NCBI GenBank assembly: GCA_023623175.1
Contig: JAMNXU010000019.1
Location: forward strand, 1 to 64,000
Direction: 5' to 3'
From: Bacillota bacterium
GTDB taxonomy: Bacteria > Bacillota > Clostridia > Acetivibrionales > JAMNXU01
DNA: 64,000 nucleotides
Below the pieces are notes generated by a model, which was not told where the DNA came from, did not search any database, and saw nothing but the letters and a program-made list of their open reading frames with translations. The position numbers and the translations under genes were made by a program. The first letter of the stretch is position 1; every line of letters begins with the position of its first letter. Below are positions 8,964 through 17,853 of the stretch, piece by piece.

Positions 8964-11876
8964 ATGAAGGAAACCTTCAGGCTTTCAAGGCAGACTACAA
9001 TCGATATATACCTTTACTCGGAACAGTTTGAAAAAAGGGAAGTCCTGCGCGATGAAGACGTGGCAACCATATCCAACATGCGCTATATGCCCGTGCTGGA
9101 TTTTGACCTCAGGGTTCTGGCCGGGAAAAAGATTACGGGTGGCACGCTTGCCATTAAAATGCTGACGGAGGACTATCCCCTTGAAGTGGAGATAACCACG
9201 GTTACCCACGACTGGGACGAGAAGAGCGCAAACTATTACCAGTGCCGCGAAGGTCAGGGATGGGCCGGCAACAAATGGTTGTCCGATGTAATGATGGGCA
9301 TGGGCAACTCCGTGTACTTCAGGGAAAAAACCCAATATGACGAAGAAACGGGAATCCTCAGGGTAAACATACCCGCGCAGGTCCTGTATGCCATGGCCAA
9401 CGGCAGGAGTTTCGGTTTCGGCCTGCTTGACTGCAAGTCCAGGTGTTTCGGCTCAAAACCCGGCGAAGGATGGAATGTCCTTAAAAAGTTCAGCGTATCG
9501 GATAAAAACGGGTTTGCACCCGTACTGGAAGTAGAATACAGCGAGACTTTCGCAGGAAAACCCGAAGCAGTTACCAATTTTTCAGGCATGGGTGTTGAGA
9601 ATCCCGAGAGCCTCGAGTATGCAAGCGCAACCATCAGCTGGAATTTGAAAGATGACAATTCCGGTGAATACAGGTTTTTCAACATCTATTACTGCGAATG
9701 CGACCAGTGCTGTTCGAAACCGGATATCAGCAGCATGACGAAGCTGCCGGCCTACCTGGTTCCCGAATACAGTGCGGACTCCAAATGGGCAGGAACTGAG
9801 GTGGACATCCTCAAGCCAAATACGACCTATTGCTTTGCTGTAACCGTATCCAACGGAGCCAGCGAATCAGAGCCCGTGTACACTACTGTCAGGACCCTCG
9901 GACTGAGGGAGCTCCCCGTCGTCCGGAGAACGGAACCCGTGAAGGATTCGTGCTGCAACTCTCCATTGCTCAGGGGAGACAGCTTTAACCTGTATGTTCT
10001 TGACGAAATTACCAAGGTGGATCCGCTGACAGGACGAATCCAGTGCGAAAACGAAGGTGAAGCCGAAGCCATGAAGGCGGAAGATTATACCTTCAGCCTG
10101 TTTGACGGCAGCAAGGTTTCACTGGTGGGATCACCCAGTGAAAAGATCGCTTTCCAGGTACTTGTGGAAAATAAAGGAGACGGCGCCGGTGAATTCACGG
10201 CTTCCGTTGATTGTTGCTGTAAATGCGGCGCTGCCGGAAAAATGGGTATTGAAATCGGCAGGGCATGGTACATCAAGAGCGAAGAAACATGGTATCCCGA
10301 AGTGGTTGTGCCCCTGGAAGAGGGCGGACGCTTTGACATTCCCTACAGTGACAATAAAGTTGAAGGGCAGATATACCAGGCGCTGTTCGTCGATATTGAC
10401 CTTGCCGACAACATTGACGCCGGAAAATACAGTTTCAGCGTAACCGTAGGAAAAGGCGCTGAAAAGCTGACAGTTCCCGTTGAACTCGAAGTTGTGCCCG
10501 TGAAACTTGAAAGAAGCCAGTTCATCCTCGAGCTAAACGGTTATGTATGCCTGCCCGAATGCGCAGGGTTAGACCGTTCCGACCCCGACTTCTGGAAGGT
10601 CGAGGAGGAGTATTACAGGGCGGCTTATAAACATCACATGAGCATAAATATTCTTCCCTATACCCACTTCGGTACCGTCTGGGAGGGCTTTGCCCCGAAA
10701 ATAGAGTTTGTGGACGGGGTGCCGCGGGTTGTAGACTGGAGCGAATGGGATGCCCATTTTGAAAAATACCTCGACGGAAGTTACCTGCTTGAAACCGAGG
10801 GCAAGAGGGTGCCCATAACCCATATGTACCTGCCGTTCCATGAAAACTGGCCCATGCCGATTGACAAGTACTTTAAGGTCAAGGTGGAAAAGGGTCCCGA
10901 CGATTATCCCGAGAACATTAACGAGTACAAGATTAAACGCACCACGCCCTATAACGACTTCATGCCCGAATACCGCGAAGGCATAAAGGCCGTTCTGAAG
11001 GACTTTATAAGGCACATAGACGAAAAGGGCTGGAAGGACGTTCAGTTCCAGTACTTCTTCAACAACAAGCATTTCTACAAGGAAAAGGGATTCGTGGACC
11101 GCTGCAGGAACAGGAAAGGCCTTGAATTGTGGCTTACGGAAAAGACCTGCGGCAATGACGGGCTCGGCACTTCGTGGTGGCTGCTTGATGAGCCTCATTT
11201 CAGGGATGACTGGGAGGCCATCGAGTACTACGGTTCAATATTGAGAGAAGCCCAGAAGGAGATGAATTCCGGTTACAATATCAAGTTCCGCGTGGACATT
11301 TCATGCTACAACCAGCTTTTTGATTTCCTTGACGGGGTGCTTGACACGGCAATTGTAGGCGCAAGAAACTACAATGAAAGGGAAGACCTGACCAGGAAAC
11401 GCAAGGCCAGGTACGGCGAGGATTACTGGACATACGGCAGCTGGAATTCCATAGAACTTTCCAACATGAACAGTTTCCTCTGGATTGTGGAAACATGGCT
11501 GAAAGGCGGATCAGGGCTTGTTCCGTGGTACAATTTTGCCCTTGACATCAATTATGAGATTTTTGACAGGTGCGCAGGGCTGTATCCCGGCACAAGGTTC
11601 GGATCAAAGAAGCCGATGGTGAGCCTGAGGCTCAAGAGCGGAAGAAAAGCCCTGGAGATTACAAGGTACCTTGCCGCAATGAAAAAAGCCTATGGCTACA
11701 GCGATCTCCAGATGAAGAGCTATGTAGCGGCATTCCTCAGGCTGAAGAGCACCGCGGTATTCCAGCACAGGGACGACGCCGGATTTGTAAGTTATGAAGG
11801 CAAGAACGATTATGACGCCATTGAAAGCCTCAAGCGCGATATTATATCAAAACTCCTGGCAAAGCAGGGGAAATGA
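8964..11876 (+). CDS. DUF4091/GH123-like glycoside-hydrolase-type protein, paralogue 2 (970 aa)
   Basis: Paralogue of the preceding gene with the same domain order: N-terminal sandwich, fibronectin-III-like module, beta domain and TIM barrel. Conserved blocks include VDWSEWDAHF, ITHMYLPFHENWP and SWWLLDEPHF, with the Asp-Glu pair at about 743-744. There is no signal peptide. The ATG at 8964 is preferred because GGGAGG lies just upstream; a TTG three codons earlier overlaps that site. Its Cys clusters differ in position from those of paralogue 1: YYCECDQCC (about 243-250), SCC (about 329-331) and DCCCKC (about 416-421). It is followed after 61 bp by the YetA-like lipoprotein gene with no terminator between them, so the two are probably cotranscribed. 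Substrate unknown. Confidence 0.65.
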   Translation: MKETFRLSRQTTIDIYLYSEQFEKREVLRDEDVATISNMRYMPVLDFDLRVLAGKKITGGTLAIKMLTEDYPLEVEITTVTHDWDEKSANYYQCREGQGWAGNKWLSDVMMGMGNSVYFREKTQYDEETGILRVNIPAQVLYAMANGRSFGFGLLDCKSRCFGSKPGEGWNVLKKFSVSDKNGFAPVLEVEYSETFAGKPEAVTNFSGMGVENPESLEYASATISWNLKDDNSGEYRFFNIYYCECDQCCSKPDISSMTKLPAYLVPEYSADSKWAGTEVDILKPNTTYCFAVTVSNGASESEPVYTTVRTLGLRELPVVRRTEPVKDSCCNSPLLRGDSFNLYVLDEITKVDPLTGRIQCENEGEAEAMKAEDYTFSLFDGSKVSLVGSPSEKIAFQVLVENKGDGAGEFTASVDCCCKCGAAGKMGIEIGRAWYIKSEETWYPEVVVPLEEGGRFDIPYSDNKVEGQIYQALFVDIDLADNIDAGKYSFSVTVGKGAEKLTVPVELEVVPVKLERSQFILELNGYVCLPECAGLDRSDPDFWKVEEEYYRAAYKHHMSINILPYTHFGTVWEGFAPKIEFVDGVPRVVDWSEWDAHFEKYLDGSYLLETEGKRVPITHMYLPFHENWPMPIDKYFKVKVEKGPDDYPENINEYKIKRTTPYNDFMPEYREGIKAVLKDFIRHIDEKGWKDVQFQYFFNNKHFYKEKGFVDRCRNRKGLELWLTEKTCGNDGLGTSWWLLDEPHFRDDWEAIEYYGSILREAQKEMNSGYNIKFRVDISCYNQLFDFLDGVLDTAIVGARNYNEREDLTRKRKARYGEDYWTYGSWNSIELSNMNSFLWIVETWLKGGSGLVPWYNFALDINYEIFDRCAGLYPGTRFGSKKPMVSLRLKSGRKALEITRYLAAMKKAYGYSDLQMKSYVAAFLRLKSTAVFQHRDDAGFVSYEGKNDYDAIESLKRDIISKLLAKQGK

Positions 11877-11937
11877 TAATCCGGGTCTGATACGGCAAGA
11901 ACTGCGGGAAATTAAAATATGCAGACGGGGAGGTAAA

Positions 11938-14688
11938 ATGTGCATGAGCGCAGTTAAGGTATCGGGTGCAAAAGCGTGGAAGTTTGCTGTACTGGTTATA
12001 TGCCTGGCCGCCCTTGCCGCGGCCGGGCTTTCCGGATGCCGGTCGGATGACAGGAGTTTTTCCGTGCCGCTGACCGTGGAGGAAAGGTCGGGAGTGGACG
12101 TTGAAGCGGCAGTGATTTCAAACGGAGTGCCATTGCCGCTTGGAGCGGTGTTTGACGCATCGGACCTCAAAATAAAGGATAAGGAAGGCAAACTGGTTGA
12201 TGCAGGTTTCACGCCGCTTCAAAAATGGCAGGACGGAAGCTGGAGATTTGTCCAGGTTAGTTTCCTTTCAGATCTGAAAGCCCGTGACAAGTCTGAATAC
12301 CTGCTTATCGGGGGAAAGGGCGGAAATCCTGTCAAGGGAATCAGTGTGCAGGAAGATGACGATGGTTATACGGTTATAACGGGTCCCCTCAAGTTTACCG
12401 TTCTGAAAAAAGGTTTCAATGTCATAGATCAGGCCTGGATTGACTTATCGGGCGAAAAGAATTTTTCCGATGAGAACAAGATAGTGGACAGCCATGACAG
12501 GGGTATAGTGGTGAATATTGACGGAAAAGAATATACATCATCAAAAGGCACCGTAACGAGTACGAAAATTGAGAGACTCGATGACGTGCTCGCCGTGATC
12601 AGGACTGAAGGCAAGCTCGGAAACGGCACCGATGAAAAGCTTGATTACAAGTTGTGGATTAAGGCCTGGGCCGGCAGCCGCGAGGTCGAAATCAATTTCA
12701 ACATTGCGAAAAAGGAAGGCAAAACCTGGGACGATTACTACAACATCGGACGCATATCGGTGGACATACCGATAATAACTGATGGCGCTCCTGAATTCAC
12801 TTTCGGGGCAAACGAGGGTTATCACACCGGAACGGTGCAGGGCAAAGCGTTTATTTACCAGAAGAGCTCAAGCCAGTATGAGTTTGTAAACGGGCAGGAC
12901 GTGGAAACCGTGGACAGCGGCAAGTTCACGCAGACTAAGAATACGGGCTGGGCCGTGGCAAGAAGCGGAGGCAAGGGTCTCGGAGTGGTATACCGCTGGT
13001 TCTGGGAGAATTTCCCGAGCACCATTTCCATAGATGAAAAGGGCGTTATTTCCGCCCAGGTGTGGTCTGAGACCCATGATCCCCTTAAACTGTACACCGG
13101 TGTGGCGAAAACCACGGACTTCAGGTTCTATTTCCATGACGACAGCGAGGAACCCCACCGCGTCGGCGACAGGCTAAAGTCCTTCCAGCTTATTACAATT
13201 GCCCAGGCGCCTACTTCGTGGTACTGCCAGGGTACAAAAGCCATAGACCCGAATTTAATCGACCTGGATTTGAACAATTGGCCCGAGGAAGAGCATGAAT
13301 ATATAAAGGAATATGTCACGAGGTTCAATGAAGCATATTTCCTGCTGCTCGACGGAAGAAGATGGGGAACGCACTATTCCCCGGGAGAAGACGGCTATGG
13401 CTTCATGAATTTTGGCGACGGTCCGATTCAGCCGGGCGATCCTATTATTCCGTGGTCTCCCGAGGTTACGTGGTGGTCAAACAACTATTACGACCATCCC
13501 AATATTTTCTTCATTCACTTCTTCAGGACCGGCGACCTGAAATTCCTCGACTACGCGCTCCAGCACGAATACCACCTGATGGACATAGATACCGCAAGTT
13601 ACGACCCCGAGGACGGAATTCCCGGTGAATACAAGTCGTGCCCCGCGGTCATGCATATCAAGAGGTACAACCAGCCTGTCAAGGATGAAAAAGGCGAAAT
13701 AAAGGACTATGTTTTCGGCGACCAGGGAGGGCACTGGCATTTCCAGGGAGTTGAAGGGCTGTTCAATGCCTATTACATTACCGGAAACTCCCAGCCGCTG
13801 GAAAGGGGCCTGGAATCCGCCGATTATGCTCTTAAGAAATACACGATGAACTTTGATTCCCAGACAAGGAGCATCGGCCATACATTAACGGGCCTTGCCG
13901 CGGCATACCGCCATACATGGGATGAGAAGTATCTTGCGAGAATGAACTGGGTCTGGGAAGAATTGAAAAAACGAGTATCGGAGGGACCGATCGCGATCTC
14001 CGAGGATATACCTTACAGGGAAGAATTCAAGCCATATGTATATGTGAGAAACTGGCCGTTCCAAACCGGGATTCTGCTCGGGGGCGTTTACAAGTACCGC
14101 GCCTTTGCTCCCGAAGTCAAGGGCGAATACGGCATCGACAACGTTTCCAGGAACACCCTCTGGGTGGATATCTGGGAAAGGGACACGGGCAAAGGTTACA
14201 ACAGCGGATGGCTCAGGGATGCAAACCGATGGAACTACGAGTCGGACATCATGACTTCTTCGGGGGCATGGCTCCATTCGGTCTATCCCGAAAAGGATTT
14301 CCTGAAGATATTGAGACAGGCAGCCATCAACAATGTCACCTCGAGTTTTCCCAACAGGGACAATAAAACCTTCAGCCAGAGCTTTGCCTACCAGTGGATT
14401 ACCCAGTACGAGATGGCGAAGAAAGAGGTAAGGGAGAAACTCTATGCGAACTTTACTGCTTACCCGAGAAAAATAAAGGCTGGAGAAACGGTCACGTTCA
14501 ATAACCAGTCCAAGGGTATGAAGTCATGCAGCTGGAGTTTCGGCGACGGTGGCAAATCCGATTCCAACGAGGTCAATGTAACCCATACGTACAAAAAACC
14601 CGGCACTTATGACGTCAGGCTCGAAATCAGGGACGGGCGCGGAAACAGGGAAGTGCTTGTGATAAAAGATTATATAGTTGTAGAATGA
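11938..14688 (+). CDS. YetA/PcRGLX-like lipoprotein with PKD domain (916 aa)
   Basis: The start at 11938 is chosen because GGGGAGG (11927-11933) precedes it and the protein then begins with a lipoprotein signal: basic start, hydrophobic stretch and lipobox LSGC with Cys34. The mature part starts with the RIFT-barrel motif typical of the YetA/PcRGLX (exo-rhamnogalacturonan lyase-like) family, including VPLTVEERSG, SNGVPLPLG and FTPLQKWQDGSWRF. A beta-sandwich and an (alpha/alpha) toroid with conserved WWSNNYYDHP and GGHWHFQGVEGLF follow. A C-terminal PKD domain (SFGDGG, HTYKKPGTYDVRLE) ends the protein. It probably acts at the outer membrane face on a polysaccharide with rhamnose-uronate-like linkages (inferred from family). 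The next gene is a leaderless paralogue. Confidence 0.75.
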   Translation: MCMSAVKVSGAKAWKFAVLVICLAALAAAGLSGCRSDDRSFSVPLTVEERSGVDVEAAVISNGVPLPLGAVFDASDLKIKDKEGKLVDAGFTPLQKWQDGSWRFVQVSFLSDLKARDKSEYLLIGGKGGNPVKGISVQEDDDGYTVITGPLKFTVLKKGFNVIDQAWIDLSGEKNFSDENKIVDSHDRGIVVNIDGKEYTSSKGTVTSTKIERLDDVLAVIRTEGKLGNGTDEKLDYKLWIKAWAGSREVEINFNIAKKEGKTWDDYYNIGRISVDIPIITDGAPEFTFGANEGYHTGTVQGKAFIYQKSSSQYEFVNGQDVETVDSGKFTQTKNTGWAVARSGGKGLGVVYRWFWENFPSTISIDEKGVISAQVWSETHDPLKLYTGVAKTTDFRFYFHDDSEEPHRVGDRLKSFQLITIAQAPTSWYCQGTKAIDPNLIDLDLNNWPEEEHEYIKEYVTRFNEAYFLLLDGRRWGTHYSPGEDGYGFMNFGDGPIQPGDPIIPWSPEVTWWSNNYYDHPNIFFIHFFRTGDLKFLDYALQHEYHLMDIDTASYDPEDGIPGEYKSCPAVMHIKRYNQPVKDEKGEIKDYVFGDQGGHWHFQGVEGLFNAYYITGNSQPLERGLESADYALKKYTMNFDSQTRSIGHTLTGLAAAYRHTWDEKYLARMNWVWEELKKRVSEGPIAISEDIPYREEFKPYVYVRNWPFQTGILLGGVYKYRAFAPEVKGEYGIDNVSRNTLWVDIWERDTGKGYNSGWLRDANRWNYESDIMTSSGAWLHSVYPEKDFLKILRQAAINNVTSSFPNRDNKTFSQSFAYQWITQYEMAKKEVREKLYANFTAYPRKIKAGETVTFNNQSKGMKSCSWSFGDGGKSDSNEVNVTHTYKKPGTYDVRLEIRDGRGNREVLVIKDYIVVE

Positions 14689-14764
14689 TATGAGTAATAA
14701 CTGAATCAATATCAAACTAAATTCAAATTGGCGAAACATTAATCGGCATGTAATTTATTTGCAA

Positions 14765-14860
14765 CCGGGATTTACGGGAGCAGATCCCGGAATACGGCCT
14801 GATAACAGGGCCGGACAGGAAGAAAGGGCCAGGATATGTCCGCAGGGACATACACTGGCC
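14765..14860 (+). promoter_or_regulatory. Three successive hairpins in the leader of the second YetA-like gene
   Basis: Stems seen: CCGGGAT/ATCCCGG (14765-14771 with 14784-14790), CGGCC/GGCCG (14795-14799 with 14809-14813), and a long 15-bp stem with two mismatches (14827-14841 with 14846-14860, loop about 4 nt). None is followed by a T-run, so they are not ordinary terminators. They could stabilise or process the mRNA between the two YetA-like genes, or form an attenuator. Confidence 0.45.
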
Positions 14861-14974
14861 TGTAAGTTATACCGGACAATGAAAAGGTTCAAGGCATGCG
14901 GACAATGGGCAAAAGACCGGGCATTAAAAGGAGTATAAAAGGAGTATGACCCTGAACGAGAATGGAGGACCGAT

Positions 14975-17647
14975 ATGTGCAGTGATGAAATGCATAATGA
15001 TAAATCTGCAGTAATTACTGTTCCTATAACTGTTAAAGAACGATCGGGAGTCAATATAAAAAATGCAGTCGTTTCCAATGGGGTGCCGCTTCCCCTCGGA
15101 AAGATTTTCAGCGCTGACCGGCTGTCGCTTAAAGCCAGGGACGGAAGACTTGTAAAAGCCGGGTTTACCCCGCTGCAGAAATGGCAGGACGGAAGCTGGA
15201 GATTTGTGCTCGTATCATTTTTAACCGATCTTGCCGCAGGTCAGTCAGCTGAATTTGACCTGGTAATAGGAGAAAACAGGGTGCAGGAAGACCTGGTTGA
15301 GCTTGAGGAAGACGGGAACGGTTATACCGTCAACACGGGAAAAATCCGCTTCAGGGTTAATAAGAGGAATTTCAACGTAATTGACAGACTGTGGCTCACC
15401 GACGGCTGTGATAGTTGTGCGGAGGAAAAGCCCGTGATTGTTTCCCACGACCGCGGGATTATTGCACGGATTGACGGAGAGGAATTCAAATCCTGCCTGG
15501 GTTCAGTGATTTCATCCTCTGTTGAAAGACACGACGAAGCCCATGTGGTTATCCGCACCGAAGGTAAACTCGGTAACGGAACCATGGAAAAGCTTGATTA
15601 TAAACTGTGGATAAAAGCCTATGCCGGAAGCAGCGAGGTGGATTTGCAGTTCAATATCGCCAAAAAGGAAGGCGACTCCTGGGAGCACAGTTATGATGTT
15701 TCGGCGATAACCGTGGATTTGCCTTTTTGCCCGGACGGGAAGATGCAGTTTGCTTTCGGAGGCAAGAACGGGCTATATGAAGGCAGCCTTGTTGAATATG
15801 CCTGCCTTTACCAGAAAAACTCCGACGAATACGATTTTATCCGCGACGGTTCCGTTGTTGAGACGGTTAAATGCGGTAAGAGCGATAAGAACCGTGACAT
15901 AGGCTGGGTGGATATCAAGAATGAAACGGTGGGTATGGGAGCGGCGTACAGGTGGTTCTGGCAGACCAATCCGAGTGCCCTCAGGGCGGATGCCGGCGGC
16001 AACCTGTCCGTCCAGGTATGGGCGGAAATGCACGAACCTTACCGCTTCTACACCGGTGTTGCAAAGACAACGGACATAAGGCTCTACTTCCACCGGGGTG
16101 ATGAACCGGCAAAACTTGTAGGGGACAGGCTTAAGGCATTTCAGCTGCCCGTTATGGCCCAATGTCCCACTTCCTGGTACTGCCAGGAGACCAGGGCTGT
16201 TGACCCGAGGCTGCTGGATATGAACAAGGACAATTGGCCTGAAAGTGAACATGAGATGCTGGAATTCTATAACCGTGTATTTGACGATGTATTTCACAGT
16301 ATGCTGGCTGAAAGGGACGGGTCCCAGTTTTATGCGCCCGGTGAAGACGGCTACGGCTTTATGAATTTCGGGGACGGCTACGAAATGAGCGGCATATATA
16401 TCACTCCGAAACATGCCGGTATAACCTGGTGGTCGAACAATTACTACGACCATCCCTATGTATGCATGCTGCATTATTACAGGACCGGCGAACTTAAATA
16501 CCTTGACTATGCTTTGGAATGCGAATACCACCTGATGGATATAGATACGGCAAGCTATGACCCTGAAAACCTTATTCCCGGAGAATACAAGACATGCCCT
16601 TCAGTAGCCCACATTAAGCATTACATGAAGCCCGTAAAGGATGAAAACGGCGAAATAATCGATTTTAAACCGGGAGGGCAGGGAGGCCACTGGCATTTCC
16701 AGGGCGTGGAAGGTCTGTTCCAGGCATATTATCTCACGGGATGCACACAGGCGCTGGAAAGGGGACTTGAAGCCGCGGAGTTCGCGATGCAGAAGCACAC
16801 GATGAACATGGATTCCCAGACAAGGACCATAGGTCATACCCTTAACGGATTGGCAGCAGCCTATTGCCACACCTGGGACCAGCGCTACCTCGAGAGAATG
16901 AACTGGGTATGGGAACAGGTACGGGAACTCGCGCTGAAGGAACGCCATGATCCTAAGGTTGAAAACCCCTACCGGGTTGAATTCAAACCTTACATATACG
17001 TGAGGGGAAACTGGCCGTTTCAAACGGGAATTGTGCTCGGAGGAGTGTATAAATACCGGCCATGGTCGCCGTTTGTCGAAGGAGAACTCGGTATAGACAA
17101 CATATCGCGAAACACGCTGGCATATGAGATCCGCGGCAGGAAAACGGAAAGCGGATTTAACAGCGGATGGCGCGAAGAAGAATCGCGGTGGAATTACGCT
17201 TCGGACATAATGACGGCTTCGGGAAGCTGGCTGCACCCGCTTTTCCCGGAAGAAAACTTCCTTGATGTAATGAAAAAGGCCGCTGTTCACAATCTGAAAA
17301 CCAGGTTCGCGGACCGTTGCAAAACTTTCAGCCAGAGTTTTAAATTTCAGTGGCTTACCCAGTTTGAGCTGGCCAAACCGGAGGTCAGGGAAAGGCTCTT
17401 TGTGAGTTTCTCCGCATTCCCGCTGAAAGTCAGGGCCGGCGAAAAAGTCACATTCAACAACCAGTCCATCGGCGCCTGCGAATGCCGCTGGGATTTCGGG
17501 GACGGTCAGTCATACCGGTCAGCCCGCGTCAATGTCGAGCACAGGTATGAAAAACCGGGAGTGTATACCGTGAAACTTGAGGCCTGGGATAGGAGCGGGA
17601 ATACTGAGATCTTCACAATACGCGATTATATAGAGGTGGTTCCATAA
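14975..17647 (+). CDS. YetA/PcRGLX-like protein with PKD domain, no signal peptide (890 aa)
   Basis: Paralogue of the preceding lipoprotein across its whole length: RIFT barrel (VPITVKERSG, SNGVPLPLG, FTPLQKWQDGSWRF), beta-sandwich, toroid (WWSNNYYDHP, GGHWHFQGVEGLF) and C-terminal PKD domain (WDFGDGQ, HRYEKPGVYTVKLE). GGAGG at 14964-14968 supports the ATG. The N-terminus (MCSDEMHNDKSAV) is hydrophilic with no signal peptide or lipobox, so the enzyme is predicted to be cytoplasmic. That makes the PKD domain unusual, since PKD modules are normally extracellular. A likely role is cleavage of imported oligosaccharides, complementing the surface lipoprotein. The gene ends at a bidirectional terminator. 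Confidence 0.75.
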   Translation: MCSDEMHNDKSAVITVPITVKERSGVNIKNAVVSNGVPLPLGKIFSADRLSLKARDGRLVKAGFTPLQKWQDGSWRFVLVSFLTDLAAGQSAEFDLVIGENRVQEDLVELEEDGNGYTVNTGKIRFRVNKRNFNVIDRLWLTDGCDSCAEEKPVIVSHDRGIIARIDGEEFKSCLGSVISSSVERHDEAHVVIRTEGKLGNGTMEKLDYKLWIKAYAGSSEVDLQFNIAKKEGDSWEHSYDVSAITVDLPFCPDGKMQFAFGGKNGLYEGSLVEYACLYQKNSDEYDFIRDGSVVETVKCGKSDKNRDIGWVDIKNETVGMGAAYRWFWQTNPSALRADAGGNLSVQVWAEMHEPYRFYTGVAKTTDIRLYFHRGDEPAKLVGDRLKAFQLPVMAQCPTSWYCQETRAVDPRLLDMNKDNWPESEHEMLEFYNRVFDDVFHSMLAERDGSQFYAPGEDGYGFMNFGDGYEMSGIYITPKHAGITWWSNNYYDHPYVCMLHYYRTGELKYLDYALECEYHLMDIDTASYDPENLIPGEYKTCPSVAHIKHYMKPVKDENGEIIDFKPGGQGGHWHFQGVEGLFQAYYLTGCTQALERGLEAAEFAMQKHTMNMDSQTRTIGHTLNGLAAAYCHTWDQRYLERMNWVWEQVRELALKERHDPKVENPYRVEFKPYIYVRGNWPFQTGIVLGGVYKYRPWSPFVEGELGIDNISRNTLAYEIRGRKTESGFNSGWREEESRWNYASDIMTASGSWLHPLFPEENFLDVMKKAAVHNLKTRFADRCKTFSQSFKFQWLTQFELAKPEVRERLFVSFSAFPLKVRAGEKVTFNNQSIGACECRWDFGDGQSYRSARVNVEHRYEKPGVYTVKLEAWDRSGNTEIFTIRDYIEVVP

Positions 17648-17813
17648 TTTTTAACAGGAACAGTGTACAGGAAAAGGTACATTGTCTGTGTAACCGGTAG
17701 AGACGCTCCGGTAAGCAATATTTCTAAAATCAAAGAGACAGGATAAAACCGGGGCAGAAACTGAAAATTAAACACAGAATAAGCAAAGTTAAACGGAATT
17801 TGAAATTTAGATA

Positions 17814-17853
17814 AAAAAGGCCTTCTCTGTATTTAGAAAGAGAAGGCCTTTTT
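17814..17853. terminator. Bidirectional terminator
   Basis: A perfect 15-bp stem, A5GGCCTTCTCT (17814-17828) with AGAGAAGGCCT5 (17839-17853), and a 10-nt loop. A/T flanks give a U-tail on both strands. It serves the rightward YetA-like gene and the leftward MurA-like gene; the MurA stop codon lies inside it. Confidence 0.9.

Noticed and set aside
9827-10339. Minus-strand open frames opposite DUF4091 paralogue 2
   Set aside because: They are antisense shadows of a gene with strong, paralogue-conserved sequence.
15773-17290. Long minus-strand open frames opposite the second YetA-like gene
   Set aside because: They lie entirely inside a gene with clear family motifs, and their products are compositionally shadow-like with no start signals.
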